Shown here: positions 8,797 to 17,690 of the stretch, piece by piece
How the letters are laid out: each line of letters opens with the position of its first letter
Position numbering within the stretch: the first letter of the stretch is position 1
Source: Empedobacter brevis_A
GTDB taxonomy: Bacteria > Bacteroidota > Bacteroidia > Flavobacteriales > Weeksellaceae
Assembly: GCF_965118635.1 (NCBI RefSeq)
Contig: NZ_CBCPHV010000009.1
Location: forward strand, 28,197-92,196
Reading direction: 5' to 3'
DNA length: 64,000 nucleotides
Translations under genes and position numbers: made by a program
The notes under the pieces: model-generated
Databases searched by the model: none
What the model was told of the DNA's origin: nothing
The model's input: only the letters and a program-made list of their open reading frames with translations

Positions 8797-9837
8797 TTAA
8801 TCATTGTAAAAATGATGACGAAGTTCACCTTTCAGGTTTGTTTCGTATTGCGTTTTGAATTCTTCTTTCGAAAGATTTTGGCCTAATAAATAAATAGCTT
8901 TGGTAATGGCAGCTTCCATTGTCAAATCATAACTCGAAATTGCGCCCATATTTAGCAACGCATCACTTGTTGCATAACGTCCAAGTTCTACCATTCCTCC
9001 AGCACATTGCGTATTGATGATGAGATGAATTCCTTTGTTTGTTATTTCTTCCAACAATTCGATAAACCAATCATCGGTAAAAATATTTCCTGTTCCGAAA
9101 GCTTCAATAATAAAGGCTTTCATATTTGGAGCATTCAAAACACTTTCGATAAATGAACGATTCATCCCAGGAAAAATTTTCAAAACACCAACATCAGCAT
9201 TTAGATTTTTGTTGATAGAAAGTTTATCCGTAACAGTATTTTTTAATAACAAATCTTCTTTCACTTCAAGATGAACACCAGAAACACCAATTACTGGATA
9301 ATTTGGAGATTCGAAAGCATCAAAGTTTTCTGCATTAATTTTTGTAGTTCTATTCGCACGAAACAATTTATATTCAAAATACACACAAACTTCTTTAATA
9401 ATTGGTTTGTCATTTTTTCGTAGCGAAGCCAATTGAATAGAAGTAATTAAGTTCTCTTTTGCATCAGTTCGCAAATCTCCAATTGGCAATTGAGAACCAG
9501 TGAAAATAACTGGTTTTTCAAGATTATCAATCATAAAACTCATTGCAGAAGCTGTATAAGCCATTGTATCTGTTCCATGCAAAACAACAAAACCATCGTA
9601 GTTTTCGTAATTCTGTTGAATGGTTTCAGCAATTTCTATCCAATATTTTGGTTTCATATCAGAAGAATCTATCGGCGTATCAAAACTATGATAATCGAAA
9701 GAACAATCTAACAGCGCTAATTCTGGAATTTGTTTTAATAAATTATCAAAATTAAAGGGTTTCAAGGATTGGTCGCCATAATCTTTTGCCATTCCAATAG
9801 TTCCTCCTGTATAGATCAATAAAATTTTTGTTTGCAT
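8797..9837 (-). CDS. ansA: Type I (cytoplasmic) L-asparaginase
   Basis: Hydrolyses asparagine to aspartate and ammonia. The 346-residue protein lacks a signal peptide, as expected for the cytoplasmic type I enzyme. It shows both asparaginase signatures: YTGGTIGM at residues 9-16 with the nucleophilic Thr, and VLHGTDTMAYTASAMSF at about 85-101 with the second Thr and Asp. GTGN and the C-terminal QCAGGMVELGRYATSDAL regulatory region are also present. It is monocistronic, converging on the MFS gene. Length and motifs match the family; no anomaly. Confidence 0.95.
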   Translation of the reverse strand: MQTKILLIYTGGTIGMAKDYGDQSLKPFNFDNLLKQIPELALLDCSFDYHSFDTPIDSSDMKPKYWIEIAETIQQNYENYDGFVVLHGTDTMAYTASAMSFMIDNLEKPVIFTGSQLPIGDLRTDAKENLITSIQLASLRKNDKPIIKEVCVYFEYKLFRANRTTKINAENFDAFESPNYPVIGVSGVHLEVKEDLLLKNTVTDKLSINKNLNADVGVLKIFPGMNRSFIESVLNAPNMKAFIIEAFGTGNIFTDDWFIELLEEITNKGIHLIINTQCAGGMVELGRYATSDALLNMGAISSYDLTMEAAITKAIYLLGQNLSKEEFKTQYETNLKGELRHHFYND

Positions 9838-9962
9838 GCAGCTTGATTAATTTCTGGTTAAAATTAACCATTATAAAAAATATGTACAACATCTGCTCTT
9901 AAACTTCTATTTTTTGTATTTTGGATAAATTATTGTGTATTGAATTTTTAAAACTTAATTTG

Positions 9963-10799
9963 ATGAAAATATTACTTTTAACCCTTACTACTTTTATAAC
10001 ATCAATATGTGTTAATGCACAATCAGACGAAGGTTTGTTTGAAGTTGAATATGAAATGAATGGACAACAATTAAAATCTTTCGCTTTTTCTACAGACAAT
10101 TGTGCTCAAAATTTAATTATAAAATCATGGGAAAATTGGATTTCGAACAAAGAAGGTTCTTTTGGATTTTTAAAAAAGTATGAAGCGAGTAATGTTAAAT
10201 TTAAAAACTCACAAGATGTTTATAAATCTGTCATTAGTTTGGTTGATGAAGAAAACGGAAAAACAACCGTTATAAATACATTGACAGATCAAAATGGAAT
10301 GACATTTAATAGTAATTCGGCAGAGTATGATAAGATTTATTCTCAATTGCAAGATTTAGCGATTAAGACAAAACAAGGTTGCGTGCGAAATGAGTTGAGG
10401 TTAGCAAACGAAAATATGATTCGTTTAACCAAAGAAAATGCAGATGCCCAATTGAAAAAAGGAACATCAATAAAATCATATCTAAAAGATAATAATACAT
10501 TATTGAAATTAGAAAGCAAGAAGCAAGCTTTGGGCGATAAGCTAGATTTGGTAGTGAATCAATTAGAAAGAGAATCGGAAGATAAAGTCATTGATGGATT
10601 AATGAAAAAGAAGTTAAAAACTGAAAATAGTTTGAAAACAATAGAAGATCAGGTTGTAAAATTGAACGGAAAAATCCAAATAGCAGAAGAGAACGATAAA
10701 GGTTTGGATGCAAAAATTAATCAATTGACAAATCAAATTCAACAACAACGTTCAATGACCGAAAATTTAAAGAAGAAATATTCATCAATTGCACGATAA
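9963..10799 (+). CDS. Secreted protein with C-terminal coiled coil, unknown function
   Basis: About 278 residues. The ATG at 9963 was chosen because it begins a clean signal peptide (MKILLLTLTTFITSICVNAQ, cleavage after NAQ); an in-frame ATG at 9921 would put 14 extra residues in front. The mature N-terminal half contains two Cys (DNCAQNL and KQGCVRN) and mixed strands; the second half (from about residue 140) is charged and heptad-like (LKLESKKQALGDKLDLVVNQLE ... IEDQVVKLNGKIQIAEE), indicating a long coiled coil. Probably periplasmic. No recognised family; not obviously in an operon, though the BON-LysM gene follows after 64 bases. Confidence 0.7.
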   Translation: MKILLLTLTTFITSICVNAQSDEGLFEVEYEMNGQQLKSFAFSTDNCAQNLIIKSWENWISNKEGSFGFLKKYEASNVKFKNSQDVYKSVISLVDEENGKTTVINTLTDQNGMTFNSNSAEYDKIYSQLQDLAIKTKQGCVRNELRLANENMIRLTKENADAQLKKGTSIKSYLKDNNTLLKLESKKQALGDKLDLVVNQLERESEDKVIDGLMKKKLKTENSLKTIEDQVVKLNGKIQIAEENDKGLDAKINQLTNQIQQQRSMTENLKKKYSSIAR

Positions 10800-10863
10800 T
10801 TGTAATAGAATATTATATATTTACTAAATATCAACAAATAAATATTATTAAAATCAACTCGTT

Positions 10864-11319
10864 ATGGGATTATTTTCATTTATTAAAAATGCCGGAGAAA
10901 AAGTCTTCGGAGGAGCAGAAACTCCAGAAGAAAAAGCAAACAAAGTAAAAGATCAAGTAGCAAAACAAGGATTTGATTTATCAGGAGTAACTTTTTCTGC
11001 TGATGGAGATAAAATTGTAGTAGCTGGAGAAGTTTTAGATATCAACGAAAAACAAAAAATATTAGCTACAGCAGGTAATATTGATGGAGTAGAGGAAGTA
11101 GAAGATAAATTAACTTTGAAAACACCTTTAAAAATTGAAATTCCGGATATTTCTAAAACAATGTATACTGTAAAAAGTGGAGATTCTTTATCTAAAATTG
11201 CAAAAGAAGTTTATGGAGATCCAATGCAATATCCAAAAATTTTCGAAGCAAACAAACCGATGTTAAAACACGAAGATAAAATTTATCCAGGTCAGGTTTT
11301 ATATATTCCTCAGGATTAA
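10864..11319 (+). CDS. kbp: BON-LysM protein (Kbp/YgaU-like)
   Basis: 151 residues, close to the 149 of E. coli Kbp. Domain order is the same: a short N-terminal helix (MGLFSFIKNAGEKVFGG), a BON domain at about 30-95 (ITFSADGDKIVVAGEVLD ... IDGVEEVEDKL) and a C-terminal LysM at about 100-149 (YTVKSGDSLSKIAKEVYGDPMQYPKIFEANK). No signal peptide is seen. In E. coli the homologue binds K+ and is induced in stationary or osmotic stress; that role here is inference, though kup is also in this window. It ends at a strong terminator. Confidence 0.88.
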   Translation: MGLFSFIKNAGEKVFGGAETPEEKANKVKDQVAKQGFDLSGVTFSADGDKIVVAGEVLDINEKQKILATAGNIDGVEEVEDKLTLKTPLKIEIPDISKTMYTVKSGDSLSKIAKEVYGDPMQYPKIFEANKPMLKHEDKIYPGQVLYIPQD

Positions 11320-11343
11320 TAAAATAGGAATCTAATTATTATA

Positions 11344-11380
11344 TAAAACTCCTACAATCGTTCGATTGTAGGAGTTTTAT
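11344..11380 (+). terminator. Terminator after the BON-LysM gene
   Basis: Long perfect stem AAACTCCTACAATCG / CGATTGTAGGAGTTT with a TT loop, followed by TTATGTTTTT. Confidence 0.85.
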
Positions 11381-11465
11381 GTTTTTACAGCATGGTTTTT
11401 GCGGAATATTACTTGAAATAAAAAATAATAACATATATTCGTATAACTGAAATAAAAAAATAATT

Positions 11466-12308
11466 ATGAAAGTTTCAATTTTGCCAGTAGCGGTTATCGC
11501 TGCATCAACTTTATTTAGTTGTGTGAGTCAGAAAAAGTATGATGAATTACAAAATAAATTCAACTCTGCTTATTCTGAAAATCAAGGATGTCAAACAGAA
11601 TTGGCTGTAGCGAAAGCTAAATTAGCTAATTTTGAATCTAACCAAGGTCAATATGAAAACACAGTTCAGAGTGAAAGAAACCAAATTAAACAATTACAAG
11701 AACAATTGAAAAATTGTATCAATGGTGGTTCTAAAAATGTTTCTGAATTAGTGAACGAAATCAATCAGTCTAATAAATATATCAAACATTTAATTGATGC
11801 GAAAAGCAAATCAGATAGTTTGAATATGGTTTTAACAAACAACTTAACTCGATCTTTATCTAGTAGCGAAGCAAGAGATGTTGATGTTAAAGTATTGAAA
11901 GGAGTTGTTTACATCTCTTTAGCTGATAACATGTTGTATAAATCTGGAAGCTATGAAATTTCACCTGCTGCAGGAGAAACTTTAAGTAAAATTGCGAAAA
12001 TCATTAACGATTATAAAGATTATGATGTATTGATTGAAGGTAACACAGATAATGTGCCAATTTCTAAACCAAACATTCGTAATAACTGGGATTTATCTGC
12101 ATTACGTGCATCTTCTGTTGTACAAGCATTACAAAACCAATATGGTGTTGATGGTAAACGTTTAACTGCTGGAGGTCGTGGAGAATACAATCCATTAACT
12201 TCAAATGCAACGGCTGAAGGAAAATCTAAAAACCGTCGTACACAAATTATTATCTTACCTAAGTTAGATCAATTTATGGATTTAATTGGACAAGCTCCAA
12301 AAGGTTAA
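11466..12308 (+). CDS. OmpA family peptidoglycan-binding lipoprotein
   Basis: 280 residues. A signal peptide ends in a lipobox with Cys19 (LFSC), so the protein is lipidated and probably outer-membrane anchored. Residues ~25-100 form a coiled coil (KYDELQNKFNSAYSENQ ... KQLQEQLKN), and the last ~120 residues are an OmpA/MotB domain: LYKSGSYEISPAAGETLSKIA, the diaminopimelate-binding GNTDNVPISK with NWDLSALRASSVV, and GRGEYNPL...NRRTQII. It links the outer membrane to peptidoglycan. It stands alone between two terminators. Function of the coiled coil is unknown. Confidence 0.9.
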   Translation: MKVSILPVAVIAASTLFSCVSQKKYDELQNKFNSAYSENQGCQTELAVAKAKLANFESNQGQYENTVQSERNQIKQLQEQLKNCINGGSKNVSELVNEINQSNKYIKHLIDAKSKSDSLNMVLTNNLTRSLSSSEARDVDVKVLKGVVYISLADNMLYKSGSYEISPAAGETLSKIAKIINDYKDYDVLIEGNTDNVPISKPNIRNNWDLSALRASSVVQALQNQYGVDGKRLTAGGRGEYNPLTSNATAEGKSKNRRTQIIILPKLDQFMDLIGQAPKG

Positions 12309-12335
12309 TTAGATAAATAAATCAAATTATTATAG

Positions 12336-12366
12336 AAAGAGCCATTCAAAAATGGCTCTTTTTTTG
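12336..12366 (+). terminator. Terminator after the OmpA lipoprotein gene
   Basis: AAGAGCCAT / ATGGCTCTT stem followed by seven T. Confidence 0.88.
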
Positions 12367-12395
12367 TAACTTTTTCCAAATTTTAAACTTTATAA

Positions 12396-13694
12396 ATGGA
12401 ACTATATTATTCTTTTTCGGTTCTAATTGTTCTTGCCGCATTATTTTCTTATGCAAATCTTCGATTTCTAAAGTTACCAGGAACAATTGGAATTATGATT
12501 ATCGCAATGCTTGTATCTGTCGCCATCCGCTTATTAGGTGATAGTTATTTTCCAGATGCCACAAAAGACTTCTTTCAACTATTTAATAGTTTAGATTTTA
12601 ATGAAATATTGATGGGAGCAATGCTGAACTTTTTGCTTTTTGCAGGAGCAATGCATGTTAATATTTTAGATCTAAAAAGCTTAAGATGGACAATTGCGAC
12701 ATACGCAACAATTTCTGTTGTGCTTTCAGCTTTTATTATTTCAGGAATTCTATTCTATCTCGCACCATATTTTGGAATACAGATTCCATATATTTATTGT
12801 TTATTATTCGGAACATTAATTTCACCAACTGATCCAATCGTAGTTTTAGGGATTTTGAAACAAGCCAAAGTTCCGAAAGTGATTGAAACTAAAATTACAG
12901 GAGAATCCTTATTTAATGATGGTGTAGCTGTTGTAATGTTCGCAGTAGTTTTACAAATTGCAACAAATCCAGGCTTTAATGCAGACTTTGCAAGCATCTC
13001 AAAATTATTCTTGATGGAAGCTGGAGGCGGTATTTTACTTGGACTTTTATTAGGGTTCACAGCTGCTAATGCAATGAAAAAAATTGATGATTATAAGGTT
13101 TCGGTGCTTATTACTTTATCAATTGTAATGGGCGGATTTTTGATAGCGAAAGAACTTCATATATCAAGTCCGTTGGCTATGGTAATTGCTGGATTAATTA
13201 TCGGTAATTATGGTAAAAAAGTAGCAATGAGTAAAACAACTCAAGATTATTTGACCAAATTTTGGGAATTGATAGATGAAATAATGAATGCTATTCTATT
13301 CCTTTTTATAGGATTTGAATTATTACTAATAGAAGATTTAATGGGACAAATTCTATTGGGAATTGCTGCAATTTTTATTGTTCTATTAGCGCGTATGTTC
13401 TCAATTGTAATTCCTGCTCGTACCATTTTACGAAAACATACTTATTCTAAAGGTTCACTTATTGTCTTGGTTTGGGGAGGAATTCGTGGTGGAGTTTCCA
13501 TTGCATTAGTACTTTCAATGCCTAATTCGGAGTGGAAAGATTTACTATTAGAAATTACGTATATCGTCGTTTTATTTTCAATTGTCATACAAGGTTTAAC
13601 GGTTGGTAAAGTTGCGCGTCGTGTGTTAAAAGATGAATCTGAAGAAGCAAAAGAGGAAGAGATGGAAGATTATCTTAATTCATCAAAATTATAA
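12396..13694 (+). CDS. CPA1-type Na+/H+ antiporter
   Basis: Inner-membrane exchanger of Na+ (or K+) for protons. The 432-residue protein has about 12 hydrophobic segments and the CPA1 signatures: FGTLISPTDPIVVLGILK, with the conserved Pro-Thr-Asp-Pro, and GESLFNDGVAVVMF, with the Asn-Asp ion-binding pair. A short acidic C-terminal tail (ESEEAKEEEMEDY) is cytoplasmic. Its stop overlaps the start of the next gene by one base (TAATG), so the two are translationally coupled. Ion specificity cannot be told from the sequence. Confidence 0.9.
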   Translation: MELYYSFSVLIVLAALFSYANLRFLKLPGTIGIMIIAMLVSVAIRLLGDSYFPDATKDFFQLFNSLDFNEILMGAMLNFLLFAGAMHVNILDLKSLRWTIATYATISVVLSAFIISGILFYLAPYFGIQIPYIYCLLFGTLISPTDPIVVLGILKQAKVPKVIETKITGESLFNDGVAVVMFAVVLQIATNPGFNADFASISKLFLMEAGGGILLGLLLGFTAANAMKKIDDYKVSVLITLSIVMGGFLIAKELHISSPLAMVIAGLIIGNYGKKVAMSKTTQDYLTKFWELIDEIMNAILFLFIGFELLLIEDLMGQILLGIAAIFIVLLARMFSIVIPARTILRKHTYSKGSLIVLVWGGIRGGVSIALVLSMPNSEWKDLLLEITYIVVLFSIVIQGLTVGKVARRVLKDESEEAKEEEMEDYLNSSKL

Positions 13695-14200
13695 TGTTCG
13701 AAAGTCAATTAAAATTATTTACGCAATCTTATAATGGCGCAATTTTTTATAATAATGACGCTAAGGTTGATGGTACAATTGGATCAAAGTTGCACTTGTC
13801 TTACTATTATATAGACATTCCCTATAAAAATTGTTTGATTTATGTAGAACAAGAATTAGGAAATCATAATCTAGGAAAAATTCGAGTAACCTTAGAAAAA
13901 ATATCATTACCAATTTTTACCATTACGAATATTAATCATCTTGTCAATTTATTTTTAAGAAAGAAACAGATTCTAAAAGTTGATTGTAGCAATAAATTTT
14001 TTAAACATTATTTAAAGGATTTATTGATTGAAACTAATCTTGAAAAAATAGCAAAGGATAATTTATTCGAACCTAAAATATCAAGTAAAATTGAAGGTGA
14101 AAATTTGGTTATAGAAACAATTTATCACTTAGAATTTGAAGAAAAAATAGAAGCTTTGAAAGCTTTAATAGAATTTTACAAGAAATTAATTTCATATTAA
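13694..14200 (+). CDS. Unrecognised 168-residue protein coupled to the antiporter
   Basis: No family recognised. The protein is soluble, with no signal peptide or membrane helix; it reads as mixed strand then helix, ending in EKIEALKALIEFYKKLI. Its ATG overlaps the antiporter stop by one base, an arrangement that couples translation and suggests a role tied to the transporter, such as a cytoplasmic accessory (inference). A terminator follows immediately, closing the pair. Confidence 0.65.
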   Translation: MFESQLKLFTQSYNGAIFYNNDAKVDGTIGSKLHLSYYYIDIPYKNCLIYVEQELGNHNLGKIRVTLEKISLPIFTITNINHLVNLFLRKKQILKVDCSNKFFKHYLKDLLIETNLEKIAKDNLFEPKISSKIEGENLVIETIYHLEFEEKIEALKALIEFYKKLISY

Positions 14201-14201
14201 T

Positions 14202-14241
14202 AAAATCAACAAGCTCATCTATAGATGCGCTTGTTGATTTT
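14202..14241 (+). terminator. Terminator after the antiporter pair
   Basis: AAAATCAACAAGC / GCTTGTTGATTTT stem of 13 bp around an inner ATCTATAGAT palindrome. Confidence 0.8.
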
Positions 14242-14319
14242 ACAGAAGTTTAGAACTTAAAATGGTCTAGTTCACGAATTAATCTTTATTTTTAATAGAA
14301 ATTTGAACAAGCCAACAGA

Positions 14320-14724
14320 ATGAGATTAAAAACATTTCAGCAATGCGAAGATTTTTCTGATAAAAATTTAGTCGGTTATACTGATTAATTTTACACAATC
14401 GCTTAAAAAACGTTTGTATGCGTTGTTCAGAAAAGATGAAACGAAAAATATTGTGATGATAGAAAAGTTATTGTTTTCGGCTTTTCAAGAAGCCAAATCG
14501 AAATTAACGTCTGATTATCTAAAAACATTGCGCAATTTTCTTAACAGAAGCCAAAAAAAAATTGGTCAAGATTTTTCATATCGTTTGATCTAATTAAATG
14601 CTGATTTAGAGTTTTATTTATCATCAAAAGAAATTTCGATTACTAAAATTGGTTTCAAATAAAGTGATGAAGCAATTTCTCCTACAGATCAACAGATAGT
14701 TGAAGAAAATAAAAAATAATATAA
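14320..14724 (+). pseudogene. Decayed gene in the 578-bp gap before the META gene
   Basis: Between two terminators lie plus-strand coding fragments in shifting frames. ATG 14320 opens 22 codons (MRLKTFQQCEDF...GYTD) to a stop at 14386. Another frame, open from 14372 to 14593, encodes FTQSLKKRLYALFRKDE... and ...SDYLKTLRNFLNRSQ. In the same frame after the TAA at 14591 the text continues (LNADLEFYLSSKEISITKIGFK, stop, SDEAISPTDQQIVEENKK, stop). The amphipathic helices and continued protein-like composition across stops indicate a gene that has lost its function. I do not recognise the family. Confidence 0.5.
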
Positions 14725-14731
14725 ACCACAT

Positions 14732-14761
14732 AAAAAAAGCGCTCATAGAGCGCTTTTTTTT
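14732..14761. terminator. Bidirectional terminator
   Basis: AAAAAAAGCGCTC / GAGCGCTTTTTTT with a short ATA loop; it serves the minus-strand META gene and anything reading through the decayed region. Confidence 0.85.
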
Positions 14762-14778
14762 ATTTTATAATATAAAAC

Positions 14779-15213
14779 TTATAAAGTTTTAAATGTTAAT
14801 AATAAGATATTTCCTTTGTAAAAATGTAATTCTTTTCCAGAAACTTCGTAACGATTTACGCTTTTTAACATAGACAAAAATGCTTTTTCTTCTTGTAAAT
14901 TAGGGCAAGCCATTTTAGTTTCAGAGAAATTTACGAAGCTTGTTACGCCGCCAACTTTTGTGAAAACAGCATTGAAATTGTTGCAACCAGCAAATCCACT
15001 TACAGTCGAATTAGCTTCATCAATAGTCAACATAACGTCTTTATCGTACAAACCTTTTACAACATTGTTATCGTTTATCAAATACCAATTTTGATTTGAA
15101 ATCGAAACTTCTGCTTTGGGTTTTATTTTCGCAGTACTTGCACTCGTAGAACAAGAAGTAGCTATAAAACTCATCAAAATAGTTGCTGAAAATAGGGTTA
15201 CAATTTTTTTCAT
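14779..15213 (-). CDS. META domain (HslJ-like) lipoprotein
   Basis: 144 residues. The signal peptide ends at a lipobox (FIATSC, Cys21), so the protein is a lipoprotein. The mature part is a META domain: NQNWYLINDNN ... VMLTIDEANSTVSGFAGCNNFNAVF ... FSETKMACPNLQEEKAFLSMLKSV, with the conserved Gly-Cys-Asn-Asn and Met-Ala-Cys. In E. coli HslJ this fold is linked to heat and novobiocin resistance; the precise role here is unknown. It starts 12 bases after pheT and is likely read from that transcript. Confidence 0.85.
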   Translation of the reverse strand: MKKIVTLFSATILMSFIATSCSTSASTAKIKPKAEVSISNQNWYLINDNNVVKGLYDKDVMLTIDEANSTVSGFAGCNNFNAVFTKVGGVTSFVNFSETKMACPNLQEEKAFLSMLKSVNRYEVSGKELHFYKGNILLLTFKTL

Positions 15214-15225
15214 TTTTGGAATATT

Positions 15226-17655
15226 TTATCTCAACTCAGCGTTGAATTTTTCTTGATACAATTTGATTAATTTATTCATTAAACCATCAATTTCTTGATC
15301 ACTTAATGTTTTATTTTCGTCTTGAATCATAAAACTTAATGCATACGATTTTTTTCCAGCTGGCAATTTATCACCTTCGTAAACGTCGAATAGATTAACA
15401 GCTTTCAGTAAATTCGTTTTCACTTCTTTTGTTGCTTTGTACAAATCTTCATATTTCACAGAAGAATCAAGCAATAATGCTAAATCTCTACGAGAACCTG
15501 GGAATTTAGAAATTTCTTTGTATTTCAAATCGTGTTTTGTTGTTAAAGCAACCATTGTATCCCAATTTAATTGAGCAAAGAAAACATCTTGATTAACGCC
15601 TAATTTTTTCGCTAATTTTTTACTGATGATTCCAATTTTTCCCAAAGATTTTTTTCCAGCTACAAATTCTATTCCATCTAAGAAATTATCATCTTTTGCT
15701 GGTAATTCATCTGTAATTTGAACATCCAATCGTACAAAAATTTGTTTAACCAAACCTTTCAAATCGGAAAATGAAGCTTTACGTAAATTTCCTGTCCAAG
15801 ATTCACTATTAAAGTTTCCTGAAAGAACAATTCCTAAACATTTATTTTCTTCATAAATACCATCAAACTTGCGGTAAACTTTACCAAATTCGAACAATTT
15901 AACATCCGAATTACGACGATTGATATTGAATGCGACATTCTCTAATAATCCATTCAACAAAGTACGACGCATAACAGCTAAATCAGCTGAAAGCGGATTT
16001 AACATCGCAACACTTTCTCCTTCTGGATAAAAGAAAATTTCTTCGTATTCTCTTTTTGTTAATGAGTTGTTCATCGCTTCATTGAATCCGAAAGAAATCA
16101 ATTGACGCGCAATAAAATCCTCGATCTTATCTGGACTAACCTTTTGATTAGGAACATAAGAAAACGAGAATTTTGAAGGAATTTCGATGTTATCGTATCC
16201 ATAAATTCTCAAAATATCTTCGATTAAATCCACATCACGTTGCACATCTACACGATAAGCAGGAACTTCTAAATCTAAAATTCCATCATTCTCTGACAAA
16301 ATTTTAATTTCTAAATTCTCTAAAATCGATTTGATTTTATCTTCTGGAATTTCAACTCCTAATAATTCAACCACTTTATGTAAACGTAATTTTACATTAA
16401 AATTAGCGATTGCATTAGCATAAATATCTTCAATATTCGATGCAATTTCTGCGCCAGTAATTTCAACTAACATCATTGCAGCTTTTTTCAAAGCATCGAT
16501 TGTTGTGTTAGGATCAATTCCACGTTCAAAGCGGAAAGAAGCATCTGTATTTAATCCGTGAGTTTTTGCACCTTTACGAATTGTGACAGGTTCAAAATAA
16601 GCAGATTCTAAGAAAATAGATGTTGTTTCATTAGAAACGCCTGAATCTTTTCCTCCGAAAACACCTGCAATACACATTGGATTGTTTTCGTTGCAAATCA
16701 TCAATTCATGTCCTTTTAATGTACGTTCAACGCCATCTAAAGTTGTGAATTTTGTTCCTTCTGCTAATTTTTGAACGATAACTTTGTTTCCTTCAATTTT
16801 ATCTGCATCAAATGCATGTAAAGGTTGACCTAAATCGTGTAAAATATAATTAGTAATATCAACAACATTGTTGATTGGAGATAAACCAATTACTTTTAAG
16901 CGGTTTTTTAACCAATCTGGTGATTCCGCAACTTTTACATTTTTTAAGTAAACACCTGCATAACGAGGTGCTGCTTCTGTATCTTTAACCTCGATAGAAA
17001 TAGGATTTTTTCCGAAATCTGTTGTAGGATAATTTGATACATCATATGTTTTGAATGTTGATGCGATATCACGTGTTTTAAGTGCAGCATATAAATCACG
17101 TGCTACACCAAAATGAGACATTGCATCTGCACGATTTGGTGTTAAACCAATTTCAATTTCGTAGTCAACTTCATCATTTTTACCGAAAAGGTCAAATGTA
17201 GATGTCCCTGGTTTTAAATCTCCTGATAAAACTAAAATCCCTGAATTATCAGTACCAATTCCTAGTTCTACTTCAGAACAAATCATTCCGAAAGATTCTT
17301 CACCACGAATTTTTGCTTTTTTGATTTTAAATTCACCATCTGGCGAAGGTAAAACCGTTCCGACAGTTGCTACTGGAACATTTTGTCCTGCTGCAACATT
17401 AGGAGCACCACAAACAATTTGTGTTTCTTTTCCGTCTCCTAAATCTATTTTAGTAACTTTTAATTTATCTGCGTTTGGATGTTGTACAGCTGATAAAACT
17501 TTACCAACTAATACAGTTTCCAAATAATTCTTAGCTCCACCTACTTGTTCTACACCTTCTACTTCAAGTCCTGTACTTGTAAGTATAGCTGATACTTCAT
17601 CAAGTGTAATATCTGTATCAATGTAGGTTTTTAGCCAATTGTATGAAATTTTCAT
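15226..17655 (-). CDS. pheT: Phenylalanine-tRNA ligase beta subunit
   Basis: Beta subunit of the (alpha-beta)2 PheRS that charges tRNA-Phe. The 809-residue protein has the full bacterial set: N-terminal B1 with the EMAPII-like tRNA-binding fold (VLVGKVLSAVQHPNADKLKVTKIDLGDG), B3/B4 editing region, B5, a catalytic-like core (LRNGLLENVAFNINR) and the C-terminal FDX-ACB anticodon-binding domain (ISKFPGSRRDLALLLD). The partner pheS is not in the window. It follows dnaN by 35 bases on the minus strand and precedes the META gene. No anomaly. Confidence 0.97.
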   Translation of the reverse strand: MKISYNWLKTYIDTDITLDEVSAILTSTGLEVEGVEQVGGAKNYLETVLVGKVLSAVQHPNADKLKVTKIDLGDGKETQIVCGAPNVAAGQNVPVATVGTVLPSPDGEFKIKKAKIRGEESFGMICSEVELGIGTDNSGILVLSGDLKPGTSTFDLFGKNDEVDYEIEIGLTPNRADAMSHFGVARDLYAALKTRDIASTFKTYDVSNYPTTDFGKNPISIEVKDTEAAPRYAGVYLKNVKVAESPDWLKNRLKVIGLSPINNVVDITNYILHDLGQPLHAFDADKIEGNKVIVQKLAEGTKFTTLDGVERTLKGHELMICNENNPMCIAGVFGGKDSGVSNETTSIFLESAYFEPVTIRKGAKTHGLNTDASFRFERGIDPNTTIDALKKAAMMLVEITGAEIASNIEDIYANAIANFNVKLRLHKVVELLGVEIPEDKIKSILENLEIKILSENDGILDLEVPAYRVDVQRDVDLIEDILRIYGYDNIEIPSKFSFSYVPNQKVSPDKIEDFIARQLISFGFNEAMNNSLTKREYEEIFFYPEGESVAMLNPLSADLAVMRRTLLNGLLENVAFNINRRNSDVKLFEFGKVYRKFDGIYEENKCLGIVLSGNFNSESWTGNLRKASFSDLKGLVKQIFVRLDVQITDELPAKDDNFLDGIEFVAGKKSLGKIGIISKKLAKKLGVNQDVFFAQLNWDTMVALTTKHDLKYKEISKFPGSRRDLALLLDSSVKYEDLYKATKEVKTNLLKAVNLFDVYEGDKLPAGKKSYALSFMIQDENKTLSDQEIDGLMNKLIKLYQEKFNAELR

Positions 17656-17690
17656 TGTATTGTAAAATGAATTTTATGTATTCTTTTTAA

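Noticed and set aside
9921..9962. Upstream ATG for the coiled-coil secreted protein
   Set aside because: Using it would hide the signal peptide behind 14 residues; ATG 9963 gives a normal leader.
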